DNA from: Pedobacter sp. L105
GTDB lineage: Bacteria; Bacteroidota; Bacteroidia; Sphingobacteriales; Sphingobacteriaceae
NCBI RefSeq assembly: GCF_009765875.1
Contig: NZ_LMUP01000008.1
Location: 549,776-613,775 of the forward strand
Length of the DNA: 64,000 bases
Direction of reading: 5' to 3'
Both the position numbers and the translations under genes were made by a program. The notes below the pieces were generated by a model. That model did not search any database. It was not told the origin of the DNA and saw only the letters and a program-made list of their open reading frames with translations. Below are positions 25,833-34,480 of this stretch, one piece after another. Position 1 is the stretch's first letter, and the number at the start of each line of letters is the position of its first letter.

Positions 25833-25945
25833 GCCGCAAAATTAAGTAAAAAGTTCTGCTATGCCATTCTGGCAAGCGTCATCCAACTCTAATTTTGGAA
25901 CAGCTATCAGCGCAGGCTTCCCTGTTATAAAAAAGCCTTAAACGC

Positions 25946-25976
25946 AAAAAAGCCTGTAAGCAAATGCTTACAGGCT
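25946..25976 (-). terminator. Intrinsic terminator after typA
   Basis: AGCCTGTAAGCA (25951-25962) pairs perfectly with TGCTTACAGGCT (25965-25976). On the minus strand the stem is followed by six T. It begins 24 bases past the typA stop. Confidence 0.9.
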
Positions 25977-25999
25977 CTGATATGATTCATCCGAATGGA

Positions 26000-27802
26000 T
26001 TAGAAGTTTTTACCTTTTATTTTACGTTCATTTTCTGTTAAGAAGATTTTACGTAAACGCATGCTTAAAGGTGTAATTTCAATATACTCGTCAGCCTGGA
26101 TATATTCCATAGCTTCTTCTAATGAAAATTTAATTGCAGGAGCAATACGATTACTATCATCTGTACCAGAAGCACGCATGTTAGTTAAAGCTTTTCCTTT
26201 TACAATGTTTACTACTAAATCATTATCACGAATGTGCTCACCCATGATCTGACCTTCATAAACCTCAACACCCGGATCTACGAAGAAACGACCGCGATCT
26301 TGTAATTTATCAATTGAATAAGCAGTTGTACTACCTTTTTCCATTGAAACAAGAACACCATTTAACCTTCCAGGGATAGTACCTTTCCAAGGCTCGTAAG
26401 CTTTGAAACGGTGAGCCATGATCGCTTCACCACCTGTTGCTGTTAATACGTTATTTCTTAATCCGATGATACCACGGGCAGGAATTTCAAACTCTAAATG
26501 CTGAAGATCTCCTTTTGGTTCCATGATCAGTAATTCACCTTTACGCTGAGTTACCAGTTCAATTACTTTACCAGCAACTTCACCCGGAACGTCAACGATC
26601 AAAGTTTCAACCGGCTCACATTTTTTACCATCAATTTCTTTGATGATAACCTGTGGCTGTCCAACCTGGATTTCATACCCTTCGCGACGCATAGTCTCGA
26701 TCAATACTGATAAATGGAGAATACCCCTTCCGTATACTAAATATGCATCAGGAGATGGAGTCTCAACCACTTTAAGGGCAAGATTTTTTTCCATTTCTTT
26801 GTACAAACGTTCTTTGATACGTTGAGACGTAACAAATTTACCTTCTTTACCAAAAAATGGAGAGTTATTGATGGTGAACAGCATGTTCATTGTAGGCTCA
26901 TCAATTTTGATAACAGGCAATTGCTCAGGAGCATCAAAATCAGAGATTGTATCACCGATATCAAATCCTTCAATACCTACAACAGCGCAGATATCACCTG
27001 ATTTTACTTCAGTAGTACGTATTTTTCCAAGGCCTTCAAAAGTATATAATTCTTTTACTCTTGATTTAACCATTTTACCATCACGTTTGATTAACGTAAC
27101 AGGTTGATTTTCTTTAATCACACCACGGTGAACACGTCCAACTGCGATACGGCCAACAAAAGATGAATAATCTAATGAAGTGATCTGCATTTGTAAAGTT
27201 CCTTCCAGCATCGGTGGAGCAGGGATATTAGCTACAACTGCATCTAATAAAGGGAAGATATCAGTAGTAGGCACTTTCCAGTCTGTACTCATCCATCCTT
27301 GTTTAGATGAACCATAAATTACAGGGAAGTCTAATTGATCTTCTGTAGCCTCAAGGTTAAAGAACAATTCAAAGATTTGCTCATAAACTTCTTCCGGACG
27401 ACAGTTCTCTTTATCTACTTTGTTTACAACAACGATAGGTTTAAGACCTAAAGCCAATGCTTTTTGTGTAACGAAACGAGTTTGAGGCATTGCACCTTCA
27501 AAAGCATCACATAACAACAATACACCATCAGCCATTTTCAATACACGCTCTACCTCACCACCGAAATCGGCGTGACCAGGAGTATCAATAATATTGATTT
27601 TGACATCTTTATACATTACCGAAACGTTTTTAGAAACAATCGTGATACCACGTTCCCTTTCCAAATCGTTATTATCAAGTATCAAGTCGCCTGTTTGTTC
27701 GTTGTCACGAAAAATAGAACAAGCGTGTAAAATCTTATCAACCAATGTAGTTTTACCGTGGTCAACGTGTGCTATAATAGCTATATTTCTTATTTTTTGC
27801 AT
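26000..27802 (-). CDS. typA: Ribosome-associated GTPase TypA/BipA
   Basis: TypA is a translational GTPase related to EF-G that assists large-subunit assembly and growth in cold or stress. The 600-residue length is normal. The G1 motif A-H-V-D-H-G-K-T-T is at 11-19, G3 is D-T-P-G-H-A-D-F and G4 is N-K-V-D-K. The BipA-specific C-terminal domain contains R-G-I-I-G-L-R-N and G-S-T-T-A-Y. The gene is alone, with a perfect terminator after it and a TATCTTTG candidate -7 box upstream. The mRNA leader contains a six-pair hairpin described separately. Confidence 0.97.
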   Translation of the reverse strand: MQKIRNIAIIAHVDHGKTTLVDKILHACSIFRDNEQTGDLILDNNDLERERGITIVSKNVSVMYKDVKINIIDTPGHADFGGEVERVLKMADGVLLLCDAFEGAMPQTRFVTQKALALGLKPIVVVNKVDKENCRPEEVYEQIFELFFNLEATEDQLDFPVIYGSSKQGWMSTDWKVPTTDIFPLLDAVVANIPAPPMLEGTLQMQITSLDYSSFVGRIAVGRVHRGVIKENQPVTLIKRDGKMVKSRVKELYTFEGLGKIRTTEVKSGDICAVVGIEGFDIGDTISDFDAPEQLPVIKIDEPTMNMLFTINNSPFFGKEGKFVTSQRIKERLYKEMEKNLALKVVETPSPDAYLVYGRGILHLSVLIETMRREGYEIQVGQPQVIIKEIDGKKCEPVETLIVDVPGEVAGKVIELVTQRKGELLIMEPKGDLQHLEFEIPARGIIGLRNNVLTATGGEAIMAHRFKAYEPWKGTIPGRLNGVLVSMEKGSTTAYSIDKLQDRGRFFVDPGVEVYEGQIMGEHIRDNDLVVNIVKGKALTNMRASGTDDSNRIAPAIKFSLEEAMEYIQADEYIEITPLSMRLRKIFLTENERKIKGKNF

Positions 27803-27806
27803 AAAA

Positions 27807-27831
27807 TGCGCCTAATTTTGGCGCAAAGATA
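27807..27831 (-). promoter_or_regulatory. typA leader: -7 box and small hairpin
   Basis: On the minus strand TATCTTTG (27831-27824) matches TAnnTTTG. It is followed by TGCGCC-seven bases-GGCGCA (27825-27820 with 27812-27807), a six-pair hairpin ending five bases before the ATG. No TTG at normal spacing was found. The hairpin could affect initiation or be incidental. Confidence 0.4.
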
Positions 27832-27954
27832 ACGTAAATAATTGATATATCAGCCTATTACCTAGGGCAATGTCACATATTTAATATTTTCTTCCTGTGC
27901 CTGCCCCGAAGATTTCCAAAAACTTTAAGTTACAACTAACTGTTTTAACAGCAA

Positions 27955-28617
27955 ATGGAGAAAAAAGCAATTTTAGTCGGCGCAAGCGGATCAATAGGAA
28001 GCAGCCTGTTAAACCAGCTGTTAGAAAGCGGTTCTTATTCAACTGTATTGGTACTGGTAAGGAAAGCGTTACCCCTTCAGCACCCCAAGCTCAAGCAACT
28101 GGTGATCAATTTTGACCAGCTGAACAATTATGCCGCTGAAATTAAAGGCGACGCCGTTTTCTGCTGCCTAGGTACCACAAAAAGTCAGACCCCAGATCAG
28201 CAGCAGTACCGGAAAATTGATTATCAATATCCATTAGATGTAGCTGCTATTGCACTGGCCAATGGGGCAACAAGTTACCACCTGGTTTCTGCTATGGGTG
28301 CCGATAAAGATTCATCTATATTTTATACCAAGACTAAAGGAGAAGTGGAACGCGATCTTAAATTGATACCTTTTCAAAATATCCATATCTACAGGCCTTC
28401 GTTACTGGATGGAGAAAGAAAGAACAAGCGTTTTCTGGAAGGTGTGTTAAACGCAGTGATGCACCTGATCAACCCCCTGCTGGCTGGGGGATTAAAAAAA
28501 TACAGAAGTATTAAGGTAGAGAACGTAGCCAGGGCAATGCTCAAACAGTCGTTAGAAGATAAAAAGGGTATATTTATCCATCAATCTGACCAAATACAGC
28601 AATTGAGCATTGACTAA
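27955..28617 (+). CDS. NAD(P)-binding Rossmann protein
   Basis: The 220-residue protein begins with A-I-L-V-G-A-S-G-S-I-G, the dinucleotide-binding loop of atypical short-chain dehydrogenases. F-C-C-L-G-T-T and the Y-T-K-T-K-G-E-V-E segment, which holds a Y-x3-K-like pair, resemble HTATIP2/NmrA-type members common in Bacteroidota. Substrate is unknown. It precedes the YbdK-type ligase gene by 18 bases in the same direction and may belong to that transcription unit. Confidence 0.8.
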   Translation: MEKKAILVGASGSIGSSLLNQLLESGSYSTVLVLVRKALPLQHPKLKQLVINFDQLNNYAAEIKGDAVFCCLGTTKSQTPDQQQYRKIDYQYPLDVAAIALANGATSYHLVSAMGADKDSSIFYTKTKGEVERDLKLIPFQNIHIYRPSLLDGERKNKRFLEGVLNAVMHLINPLLAGGLKKYRSIKVENVARAMLKQSLEDKKGIFIHQSDQIQQLSID

Positions 28618-28635
28618 CCAATAGTTTTACCCTTT

Positions 28636-29739
28636 ATGAATAGATTTACACTGGGCATAGAAGAAGAGTACATGGTAATAGACCCTGTTACCCGCGAACT
28701 CACCTCCCATGATCAGCAAATTGTAGAAGCTGCCCAAAAGATCTACAAAGACCAGGTTAAGGCAGAAATGCACCAGGCAGTGGTAGAAGTAGGTACCAGT
28801 ATCTGTAAAAACACCACACAGGCAAGAAAGGAGATTTCCGAACTTCGCAGCACTGTCCATCAGCTGGCGGGCGACCTGGGCTTTCAGATCGGCGCCGCCG
28901 GAACACATCCTTTTTCCAGGTGGGAAAAACAGCTGATCACCGAACACCCCCGCTACAATGAAATCATCAACGAGTTCCAGGAGGCCGCCCGTTCAAACCT
29001 GATCTTTGGATTACATGTTCATGTAGGTTTTCAGTCCCGGGAACTGGCTATCCACATTGCAAACCAGGTACGTTATTTCTTACCCCATGTATTTGCCTTA
29101 TCTACCAATTCACCCTTCTGGGAAGGAAGGAATACAGGTTACAAGTCGTTTCGCACCAAAATATTCGACAAATTTCCCCGTACCGGTATTCCTGATGTTT
29201 TTAACAGTATCGAAGATTATGATAACTACATCAAGCTACTGATCAAAACCAATAGTATTGATAACGCCAAGAAGATCTGGTGGGACATCCGCGTACATCC
29301 GTTTTTTGAAACGATAGAATTCAGGATCTGCGATTGCCCGCTCCTGATTGATGAAACCATGGCTTTCGTGGCCTTATTTCAGGCGTTATGTGCCAAATTG
29401 TATAAACTGAGGTTACAGAATATGAGTTATATAAATTATTCCAGGGCACTGATCAATGAAAACAAATGGCGCGCTGCCCGTTATGGAATTGATGGCAACC
29501 TGATCGATTTTGGCAAGGAGATAGAAGTAAGCTGCCGAAGCCTGGTGCTGGAATTACTTGATTTTGTTGATGATGTAGTGGATGAACTGGGTTGCAGGGA
29601 AGATTTAAATTATATCCATCAGATATTGGAAAGAGGAACAGGTGCCGACCAGCAGCTTGCTGTATATGCCGAGACCGGAAGTTTTGAAGCCGTAGTAGAT
29701 TTTATAACCAGTCAGACGCTGATTGGTGCAAAAAGGTAA
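28636..29739 (+). CDS. YbdK-type carboxylate-amine ligase
   Basis: The 367-residue protein belongs to the GCS2 glutamate-cysteine ligase superfamily. It has the YbdK signatures L-G-I-E-E-E-Y-M at 6-13, V-E-V-G-T-S, F-G-L-H-V-H-V-G, and W-W-D-I-R-V-H-P followed by E-F-R-I-C-D. The catalytic acidic and arginine residues appear intact. Known relatives form amide bonds between a carboxylate and an amine using ATP; E. coli YbdK has weak gamma-glutamylcysteine activity. Here it is followed two bases later by a glutamine amidotransferase and then an ATP-grasp-like gene, suggesting a small biosynthetic pathway rather than glutathione synthesis alone. True substrates are unknown. Confidence 0.88.
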   Translation: MNRFTLGIEEEYMVIDPVTRELTSHDQQIVEAAQKIYKDQVKAEMHQAVVEVGTSICKNTTQARKEISELRSTVHQLAGDLGFQIGAAGTHPFSRWEKQLITEHPRYNEIINEFQEAARSNLIFGLHVHVGFQSRELAIHIANQVRYFLPHVFALSTNSPFWEGRNTGYKSFRTKIFDKFPRTGIPDVFNSIEDYDNYIKLLIKTNSIDNAKKIWWDIRVHPFFETIEFRICDCPLLIDETMAFVALFQALCAKLYKLRLQNMSYINYSRALINENKWRAARYGIDGNLIDFGKEIEVSCRSLVLELLDFVDDVVDELGCREDLNYIHQILERGTGADQQLAVYAETGSFEAVVDFITSQTLIGAKR

Positions 29740-29741
29740 TC

Positions 29742-30638
29742 ATGAAGGATAAAAAGAAATTCAAAGTAGCTGTGATTGACATGAACGATGGATTTCCTAA
29801 TCTGGGCATGAAGGGAATTATTGATATTTTATCAGCTTACGAAGCTGCGCATAACATCGAACTGTCTGCAGAAATATTTGATCTCCGCTCAAAGAATGAG
29901 ATCCCGGGAATAAACTTTGATATCTACATTTCAAGCGGTGGCCCCGGCAGCCCGCTTGACGGAGCGCATCAATCCTGGGAAAGTTCTTTTTCAGCTTTGC
30001 TGGATACTATCGAAGCTTATAATTCTACTCACCATCAAAAAAAACATGTTTTTCTAATTTGTTACTCCTTTCAGCTGGCCTGCCGCAAATATGGCGTAGG
30101 AAAGATCAGCAGGAGAAAATCAGGTGTTTTTGGGATACTGCCCGTTACACTGACTGAGGACGGAAAAAATGATATCATCTTTAAAGGATTACCCAACCCC
30201 TTTTATGCAGTAGACAGCAGGGAATGGCAGGTAACAGATCCGGAACAACAGCTATCCGCCATTCCGGAAGTACAGGTTTTAGCCATAGAGACTATCATCA
30301 GCATACCACTAGCAACCAATAAATCTGCTGATGATAACTTGATGACCGCTAAAGATCAACTACATACTCATGAAAAAGACCGCCCTGAACCCTGTATGAT
30401 GGCGGTGCGTTTTTCCAAAGAATTTACAGGCACACAATTTCACCCGGAGGCAAATCCCGCAGACATCAGGATATATTTACTGGAAGCAGATAAAAAAGAA
30501 GCTGTCATTGCCGATCATGGAAAAGAAAAGTATGCCGGGATTTTTTCGCAGCTGGATAACCCGGATGGCGTTATACTCACACAACAGCACATCCTCCCTA
30601 ATTTTTTGAGGGAGGCTATTCAATCTTTAAACAGTTAG
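29742..30638 (+). CDS. Class I glutamine amidotransferase-like protein
   Basis: The 298-residue product has the class I triad. The nucleophile elbow L-I-C-Y-S-F-Q has Cys107 (GMP synthase-type enzymes have C-x-G-x-Q). T-Q-F-H-P-E provides His234 and Glu236. An S-S-G-G-P-G-S segment at 64-70 forms the oxyanion region. It should release ammonia from glutamine, or act as a gamma-glutamyl hydrolase. A spacer at about 185-215 with many charged residues is unusual. It is wedged between the YbdK-type ligase (two bases) and the ATP-grasp-like gene (four bases), so its ammonia or hydrolysis step is presumably tied to theirs. No synthetase domain is fused. Confidence 0.8.
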   Translation: MKDKKKFKVAVIDMNDGFPNLGMKGIIDILSAYEAAHNIELSAEIFDLRSKNEIPGINFDIYISSGGPGSPLDGAHQSWESSFSALLDTIEAYNSTHHQKKHVFLICYSFQLACRKYGVGKISRRKSGVFGILPVTLTEDGKNDIIFKGLPNPFYAVDSREWQVTDPEQQLSAIPEVQVLAIETIISIPLATNKSADDNLMTAKDQLHTHEKDRPEPCMMAVRFSKEFTGTQFHPEANPADIRIYLLEADKKEAVIADHGKEKYAGIFSQLDNPDGVILTQQHILPNFLREAIQSLNS

Positions 30639-30642
30639 TCAT

Positions 30643-31848
30643 ATGATTGGTCCTTACAGGGAATATTTCAACAGGAATTTTACAACAATTAAATACGTCA
30701 GATTTTTAAAAGAAATTACGGGAGATGGTACACCATTACCTTTTCGCGTAGCCGAAACACCTGTTTTTATTCCCAAAGATTTAAAAGAACAGCTCATCTC
30801 TGCTGGTCAGGAAATCATCAAGCTCATCCGTCGTCCTGATTTCAAAGAACTAACGGCCAAAGCTATTCCAGCAGAGTGGTATGTACCCAATGAAAATGAA
30901 CATCCGCATTTCCTGGCTTTTGATTTTGGCATCTGCAAGGATGAAACCGGGCGCTTAGTACCCAGATTAATAGAACTGCAGGGCTTTCCTTCTTTGTTTG
31001 CTTTCCAGGCGCAGCTGTCCAACTGTTACAACAAAGTTTTTGAACTGGATCAGCTGGCAGTTTTAAGTCCCTATTTCCAGGGGATGACTGAACAGCAGTA
31101 TTTCAGTTTGCTCAAAAGAGTGATCGTTGGAAATTTTCTTTCCGAAGAAGTTGTTTTAATGGATGTAGATGCCCCGAAGCAAAAAACAGCTATCGATTTT
31201 CTCCTGACCGAAAAACAACTGGGCATTCCTGTTTTAAGTTTAACCGACATTTTTAAAGAAGAAGACCAGTTATTTTATCAAAAAGAGGGAAAGAAAACAC
31301 GCATTAGACGAATTTATAACCGGCTCATCTTTGATGAAGTAAACACCCGGCAGGAGCTTTTCCAATCCAGCTTTGATCCGCGTGAACCGCTGGATGTAGA
31401 ATGGATCACTCATCCAAACTGGTTTTACAGGATCAGCAAATTCATCCTTCCCTTTTTAAAAAATGAATTTGTACCGGATACGTATTTCTTAAATGCGCTG
31501 GAATCTATCCCGGAAGATCTGGAAAATTATGTGCTTAAACCCCTTTTCTCTTTTGCAGGACATGGGGTTATCATTGATGTGGAACAGTCGGACATCGATC
31601 ACATTACAGATCCTCACAATTGGATATTACAGAAGAAAGTAGTTTATGAACCTGTAATCCGGTCGCCCGACGGCCTGGTGAAAACCGAAATCAGGTTGTT
31701 GTACCTCTGGCCTGATGGCGAAGAGCCTCAGCTATGTATGAACCTGGTAAGGTTAAGTAAGGGAAAGATGATTGGCGTGCAATATAATGCAGATTTAGAT
31801 TGGGTAGGCGGTACTGTAGGTTTAATGGACGCGGAAATTTACAATTAA
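30643..31848 (+). CDS. ATP-grasp-like protein, function unknown
   Basis: The 401-residue product is not a named family to me. Features suggest an ATP-grasp fold. Y-V-L-K-P-L-F-S-F-A-G-H-G-V at 296-309 looks like the ATP-binding lysine and glycine loop. W-I-L-Q-K-K at 327-332 would be the adenine-binding strand, and K-T-E-I-R-L at 347-352 a metal-site region. R-L-I-E-L-Q-G-F-P-S-L-F at 108-119 recalls the E-x-N/Q-x-x-P segment of glutathionylspermidine-synthase-like enzymes. Such enzymes join a carboxylate to an amine through an acyl phosphate. The gene is the last of the tight ligase/amidotransferase trio. An alternative is a non-catalytic member of the same fold. Confidence 0.6.
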   Translation: MIGPYREYFNRNFTTIKYVRFLKEITGDGTPLPFRVAETPVFIPKDLKEQLISAGQEIIKLIRRPDFKELTAKAIPAEWYVPNENEHPHFLAFDFGICKDETGRLVPRLIELQGFPSLFAFQAQLSNCYNKVFELDQLAVLSPYFQGMTEQQYFSLLKRVIVGNFLSEEVVLMDVDAPKQKTAIDFLLTEKQLGIPVLSLTDIFKEEDQLFYQKEGKKTRIRRIYNRLIFDEVNTRQELFQSSFDPREPLDVEWITHPNWFYRISKFILPFLKNEFVPDTYFLNALESIPEDLENYVLKPLFSFAGHGVIIDVEQSDIDHITDPHNWILQKKVVYEPVIRSPDGLVKTEIRLLYLWPDGEEPQLCMNLVRLSKGKMIGVQYNADLDWVGGTVGLMDAEIYN

Positions 31849-31886
31849 TAGACTGCCCTGACAGATAAATTAGCTATTTTTGTTCT

Positions 31887-32045
31887 ATGAACGTGCAAGT
31901 TATTTTAGTCGGACTGTTATTTATTGCGGCACTCTTCTATATAGGCCGCATCATCTATCGTGCTGTATCCCCAAAAAGTGGAGGATGCGCTTCTAATTGT
32001 AAATGCGGTGTGGATTTCTCCAACGTCGAAATTAAAAACAAATAG
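31887..32045 (+). CDS. FeoB-associated Cys-rich membrane microprotein
   Basis: This 52-residue ORF is too short for most automatic tracks. It has one hydrophobic helix (residues 4-20), a short basic loop (R-I-I-Y-R-A) and a cysteine-rich tail S-G-G-C-A-S-N-C-K-C-G-V-D-F-S. This is the hallmark of the FeoB-associated Cys-rich family, thought to help ferrous iron uptake. No feoA or feoB is next to it in this window, so it is either an orphan or acts with a distant FeoB. A Crp/Fnr regulator starts 17 bases downstream. Confidence 0.8.
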   Translation: MNVQVILVGLLFIAALFYIGRIIYRAVSPKSGGCASNCKCGVDFSNVEIKNK

Positions 32046-32062
32046 TTTTTAAAGCACGCTGC

Positions 32063-32650
32063 ATGTTTGATCAGTTTAAAGAATATTTACAAAAAAAAAT
32101 AGCCCTGACAGACGAGCAGTTTGACCTGATCTCTAAAGATATCAAGGTTAAAACACTCGAGAAAAACCAGGTTGTTCTTTCTCCCGGCGAGACCAGTACC
32201 CATACTTATTTTGTAACCGAAGGCCTGATGCGCTGTTATTCTATCGATAGCAAAGCAAAAGTGAACATCATTCAGTTTGCTCCTGAACTGTGGTGGTTGT
32301 CTGAAAGAAATAGCTTTTTTAATGAACCATCAGATTTTTATATTGATGCCATAGAAAAAACTACAGCACTCATTCTCCCGAGAAATTACTTTAATGATGC
32401 TGCCGTCCATGTACCCTGCTTACATGACCTTAACAATACCATGTTAAACAATTCTATCCGTTTTATGCAGAAAAGGATCAATATGTTGCTGAGTGCTACT
32501 GCAGAGGAGCGTTATCTGGACTTCATTAAACTTTATCCAAACCTCACCCTGAGGGTACCACAATGGATGATCGCCTCCTACCTTGGCATCACACCAGAGT
32601 CGTTAAGCCGTGTGCGTAAAGACCTTGCACACAAACACTTCAAAGCTTAA
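32063..32650 (+). CDS. Crp/Fnr family transcriptional regulator
   Basis: The 195-residue protein has a cyclic-nucleotide-binding-like beta-barrel (about 20-115; V-L-S-P-G-E-T-S-T-H-T-Y-F-V) and a C-terminal winged helix with I-A-S-Y-L-G-I-T-P-E-S-L-S-R-V-R-K-D-L, the usual recognition helix of Bacteroidota Crp-like regulators. It lacks the N-terminal four-cysteine cluster of oxygen-sensing Fnr, so the effector is unclear. A run of nine A at codons 10-13 is a possible slippage site. It may be cotranscribed with the Cys-rich microprotein, hinting at an iron or redox link. Confidence 0.88.
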   Translation: MFDQFKEYLQKKIALTDEQFDLISKDIKVKTLEKNQVVLSPGETSTHTYFVTEGLMRCYSIDSKAKVNIIQFAPELWWLSERNSFFNEPSDFYIDAIEKTTALILPRNYFNDAAVHVPCLHDLNNTMLNNSIRFMQKRINMLLSATAEERYLDFIKLYPNLTLRVPQWMIASYLGITPESLSRVRKDLAHKHFKA

Positions 32651-32735
32651 CCATTTCTTATCATAAATCAACGTTCGCGCTGCACTTTATTCTTAATTTT
32701 ACGTTATCATATAAATCAATCTAAAATTAAAAATT

Positions 32736-33263
32736 ATGGCAACTACTAAATGGGTTCTAGATCCAGCACACAGCGAACTTCAATTCAAAGTAAAACACTT
32801 AATGATTACCACCGTTACAGGTAGCTTCAACGAGTTTTCAGCAGAACTAACTACTGAATCTGACGATTTTGAACATGCAGAAATATCTTTCCAGGCTGGA
32901 GTAGCTTCAGTAGATACCGGTAATAAAGACAGAGACGGTCACCTGATCAGCGGAGATTTCTTTAATGCCGAAGAGTTTCCTTCTATTTCTTTTAAATCTA
33001 CTTCTTTCAAAAAAGATGGCAGTGATTACAAATTAACTGGAGACTTAACCCTTAAAGGTGTAACTAAACCAGTTACTTTAGATGTAGAATTTGGTGGTAC
33101 TGCTCAGGATCCATGGGGAAATACCAAAGCAGGATTTACTTTAAGCGGAAAAATCAACAGAACTGATTTCGGCTTAACTTACAATGCAGCGCTGGAAACA
33201 GGTGGTGTAATGTTAGGTGAAGACGTTAAGATATTAGGCGAATTACAATTCGCAAAAGCATAA
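32736..33263 (+). CDS. YceI family lipid-binding protein
   Basis: The 175-residue protein has the YceI lipocalin-like beta-barrel: W-V-L-D-P-A-H-S-E-L-Q-F at the start, T-G-N-K-D-R-D-G-H-L, F-P-S-I-S-F-K-S and a T-D-F-G-L central signature. YceI proteins bind isoprenoid lipids such as polyprenyl chains. No signal peptide is visible, so this copy should be cytosolic, a common form in Bacteroidota. The pirin gene follows after 21 bases and is probably cotranscribed. Confidence 0.9.
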   Translation: MATTKWVLDPAHSELQFKVKHLMITTVTGSFNEFSAELTTESDDFEHAEISFQAGVASVDTGNKDRDGHLISGDFFNAEEFPSISFKSTSFKKDGSDYKLTGDLTLKGVTKPVTLDVEFGGTAQDPWGNTKAGFTLSGKINRTDFGLTYNAALETGGVMLGEDVKILGELQFAKA

Positions 33264-33284
33264 TTATTGACTGATATCCTCCTG

Positions 33285-34163
33285 ATGGAAACCTGTGTAA
33301 AATCCGTTTCGGCTGTTTTAGATGCCCCGCTACCCAATAGGGTGGGGAACGGTTTCCGTGTAAACAATTTTTTTCCAAGAGGATATAAGATCTGTATGAG
33401 TCCTTTTTTCATGCTCGACTTCAATGCCAGAACAGAGATTAAAGGTGCAAACGAACCCCGCGGTGTTGGTGTACATCCGCACCGTGGTTTCGAAACTGTA
33501 ACCATTGCCTATCATGGCGTAATTGCCCATCACGATAGTGCAGGCAATAGCGGTGTAATTTATCCGGGAGATGTACAATGGATGACAGCAGCGCGCGGTA
33601 TTCTGCATAAGGAGTACTTCGAGCAACGATTCAATGAAACAGGTGGAGTTTTTCAAATGGTTCAATTGTGGGTTAACCTGCCTGCAAAAGACAAAATGAG
33701 CCCACCTAAATACCAGGCTGTTAAACAGGCTGATCTGAAAAAGTATGATTTACCGGCTAATGGGGGCACGATAGAAATCATTGCCGGAGATTATGCAGGT
33801 GTAAGTGGCAGTGTTTCTACGTTTACAGCCCTACAGGTTTATAATGCGCGCTTATTGAAAGAAGGAGAAGTTGTTTTTAATTTTCCGGCACATTTTAATA
33901 CCGGTTTTTTAGTTGTAGAAGGCAAAGTAACTATCAATGGCAGCCAGGCGGCTATAGAAAATCAATTCGTTTATTTTAAGAACGACGGAGAGCAGATTAG
34001 CGTAAAAGCTTCACAAAATAGTGTGGTCCTCGTTTTAAGCGGTGAACCTATTGATGAACCCATTGCACAATACGGGCCTTTTTTAATGAATAACCAGGAA
34101 GAATTGCAACAGGCAATCAGCGACTATAACGAAGGTCGTTTTGGTTACCTGGATGAAGAGTAA
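33285..34163 (+). CDS. Pirin family protein
   Basis: The bicupin product has R-V-G-N-G-F-R-V near the N-terminus, then G-V-G-V-H-P-H-R-G-F-E-T-V-T with the metal-binding H-x-H pair, V-Q-W-M-T-A-A-R-G-I-L-H and the downstream E/H ligands. Pirins bind Fe and some act as quercetinases, others as regulators of enzymes or transcription. I start at METCVKSV (33285); an in-frame TTG lies 18 bases upstream. The product is 292 residues. Pairing with YceI is common in Bacteroidota and Proteobacteria. Confidence 0.88.
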   Translation: METCVKSVSAVLDAPLPNRVGNGFRVNNFFPRGYKICMSPFFMLDFNARTEIKGANEPRGVGVHPHRGFETVTIAYHGVIAHHDSAGNSGVIYPGDVQWMTAARGILHKEYFEQRFNETGGVFQMVQLWVNLPAKDKMSPPKYQAVKQADLKKYDLPANGGTIEIIAGDYAGVSGSVSTFTALQVYNARLLKEGEVVFNFPAHFNTGFLVVEGKVTINGSQAAIENQFVYFKNDGEQISVKASQNSVVLVLSGEPIDEPIAQYGPFLMNNQEELQQAISDYNEGRFGYLDEE

Positions 34164-34175
34164 CAATAAGGCATT

Positions 34176-34216
34176 ATGAAAAACCGCTGAAAAGAACCAT
34201 TCAGCGGTTTTTTTAT
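34176..34216. terminator. Bidirectional terminator
   Basis: AAACCGCTGAA (34181-34191) pairs with TTCAGCGGTTT (34200-34210), flanked by A and T runs on both sides. It separates convergent pirin and the small lipoprotein gene. Confidence 0.9.
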
Positions 34217-34217
34217 T

Positions 34218-34436
34218 TTATTTCTTTGCTTTTTTAGCTGTGTCTGTCTGCAAACTATCAATCAGCGTAGTATCTGAAGGTTTTGCAGGTGCTACAGTAG
34301 AAGTAGAAGCCTTTTTGGTGGTATCAATTTTTACAGAGTCAGGCACTTTACTGCTTCCTTTATCACCCATGGTACAGGCCGATAAAGAAACAATTCCAAG
34401 ACTGGCAACTAGTATATATCTGGCTATATGTTTCAT
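34218..34436 (-). CDS. Small lipoprotein, function unknown
   Basis: The product from MKHIARY (34436) is 72 residues; a longer start lies nine bases upstream. It has a signal sequence ending in the lipobox L-S-A-C and a mature chain of about 50 residues rich in K, T, S and A with no folded domain visible. It lies downstream of ispF by 45 bases on the same strand. Such Thr/Lys-rich lipoproteins are common in this phylum. No function is known. Confidence 0.65.
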   Translation of the reverse strand: MKHIARYILVASLGIVSLSACTMGDKGSSKVPDSVKIDTTKKASTSTVAPAKPSDTTLIDSLQTDTAKKAKK

Positions 34437-34480
34437 AAAACGCATTTTTTAATTAAAACCCGCTTATACAGCCAATTGTT

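Noticed and set aside
28468..28496. CCCCC and GGGGG facing each other near the end of the Rossmann gene
   Set aside because: Only five pairs, inside an intact coding frame.
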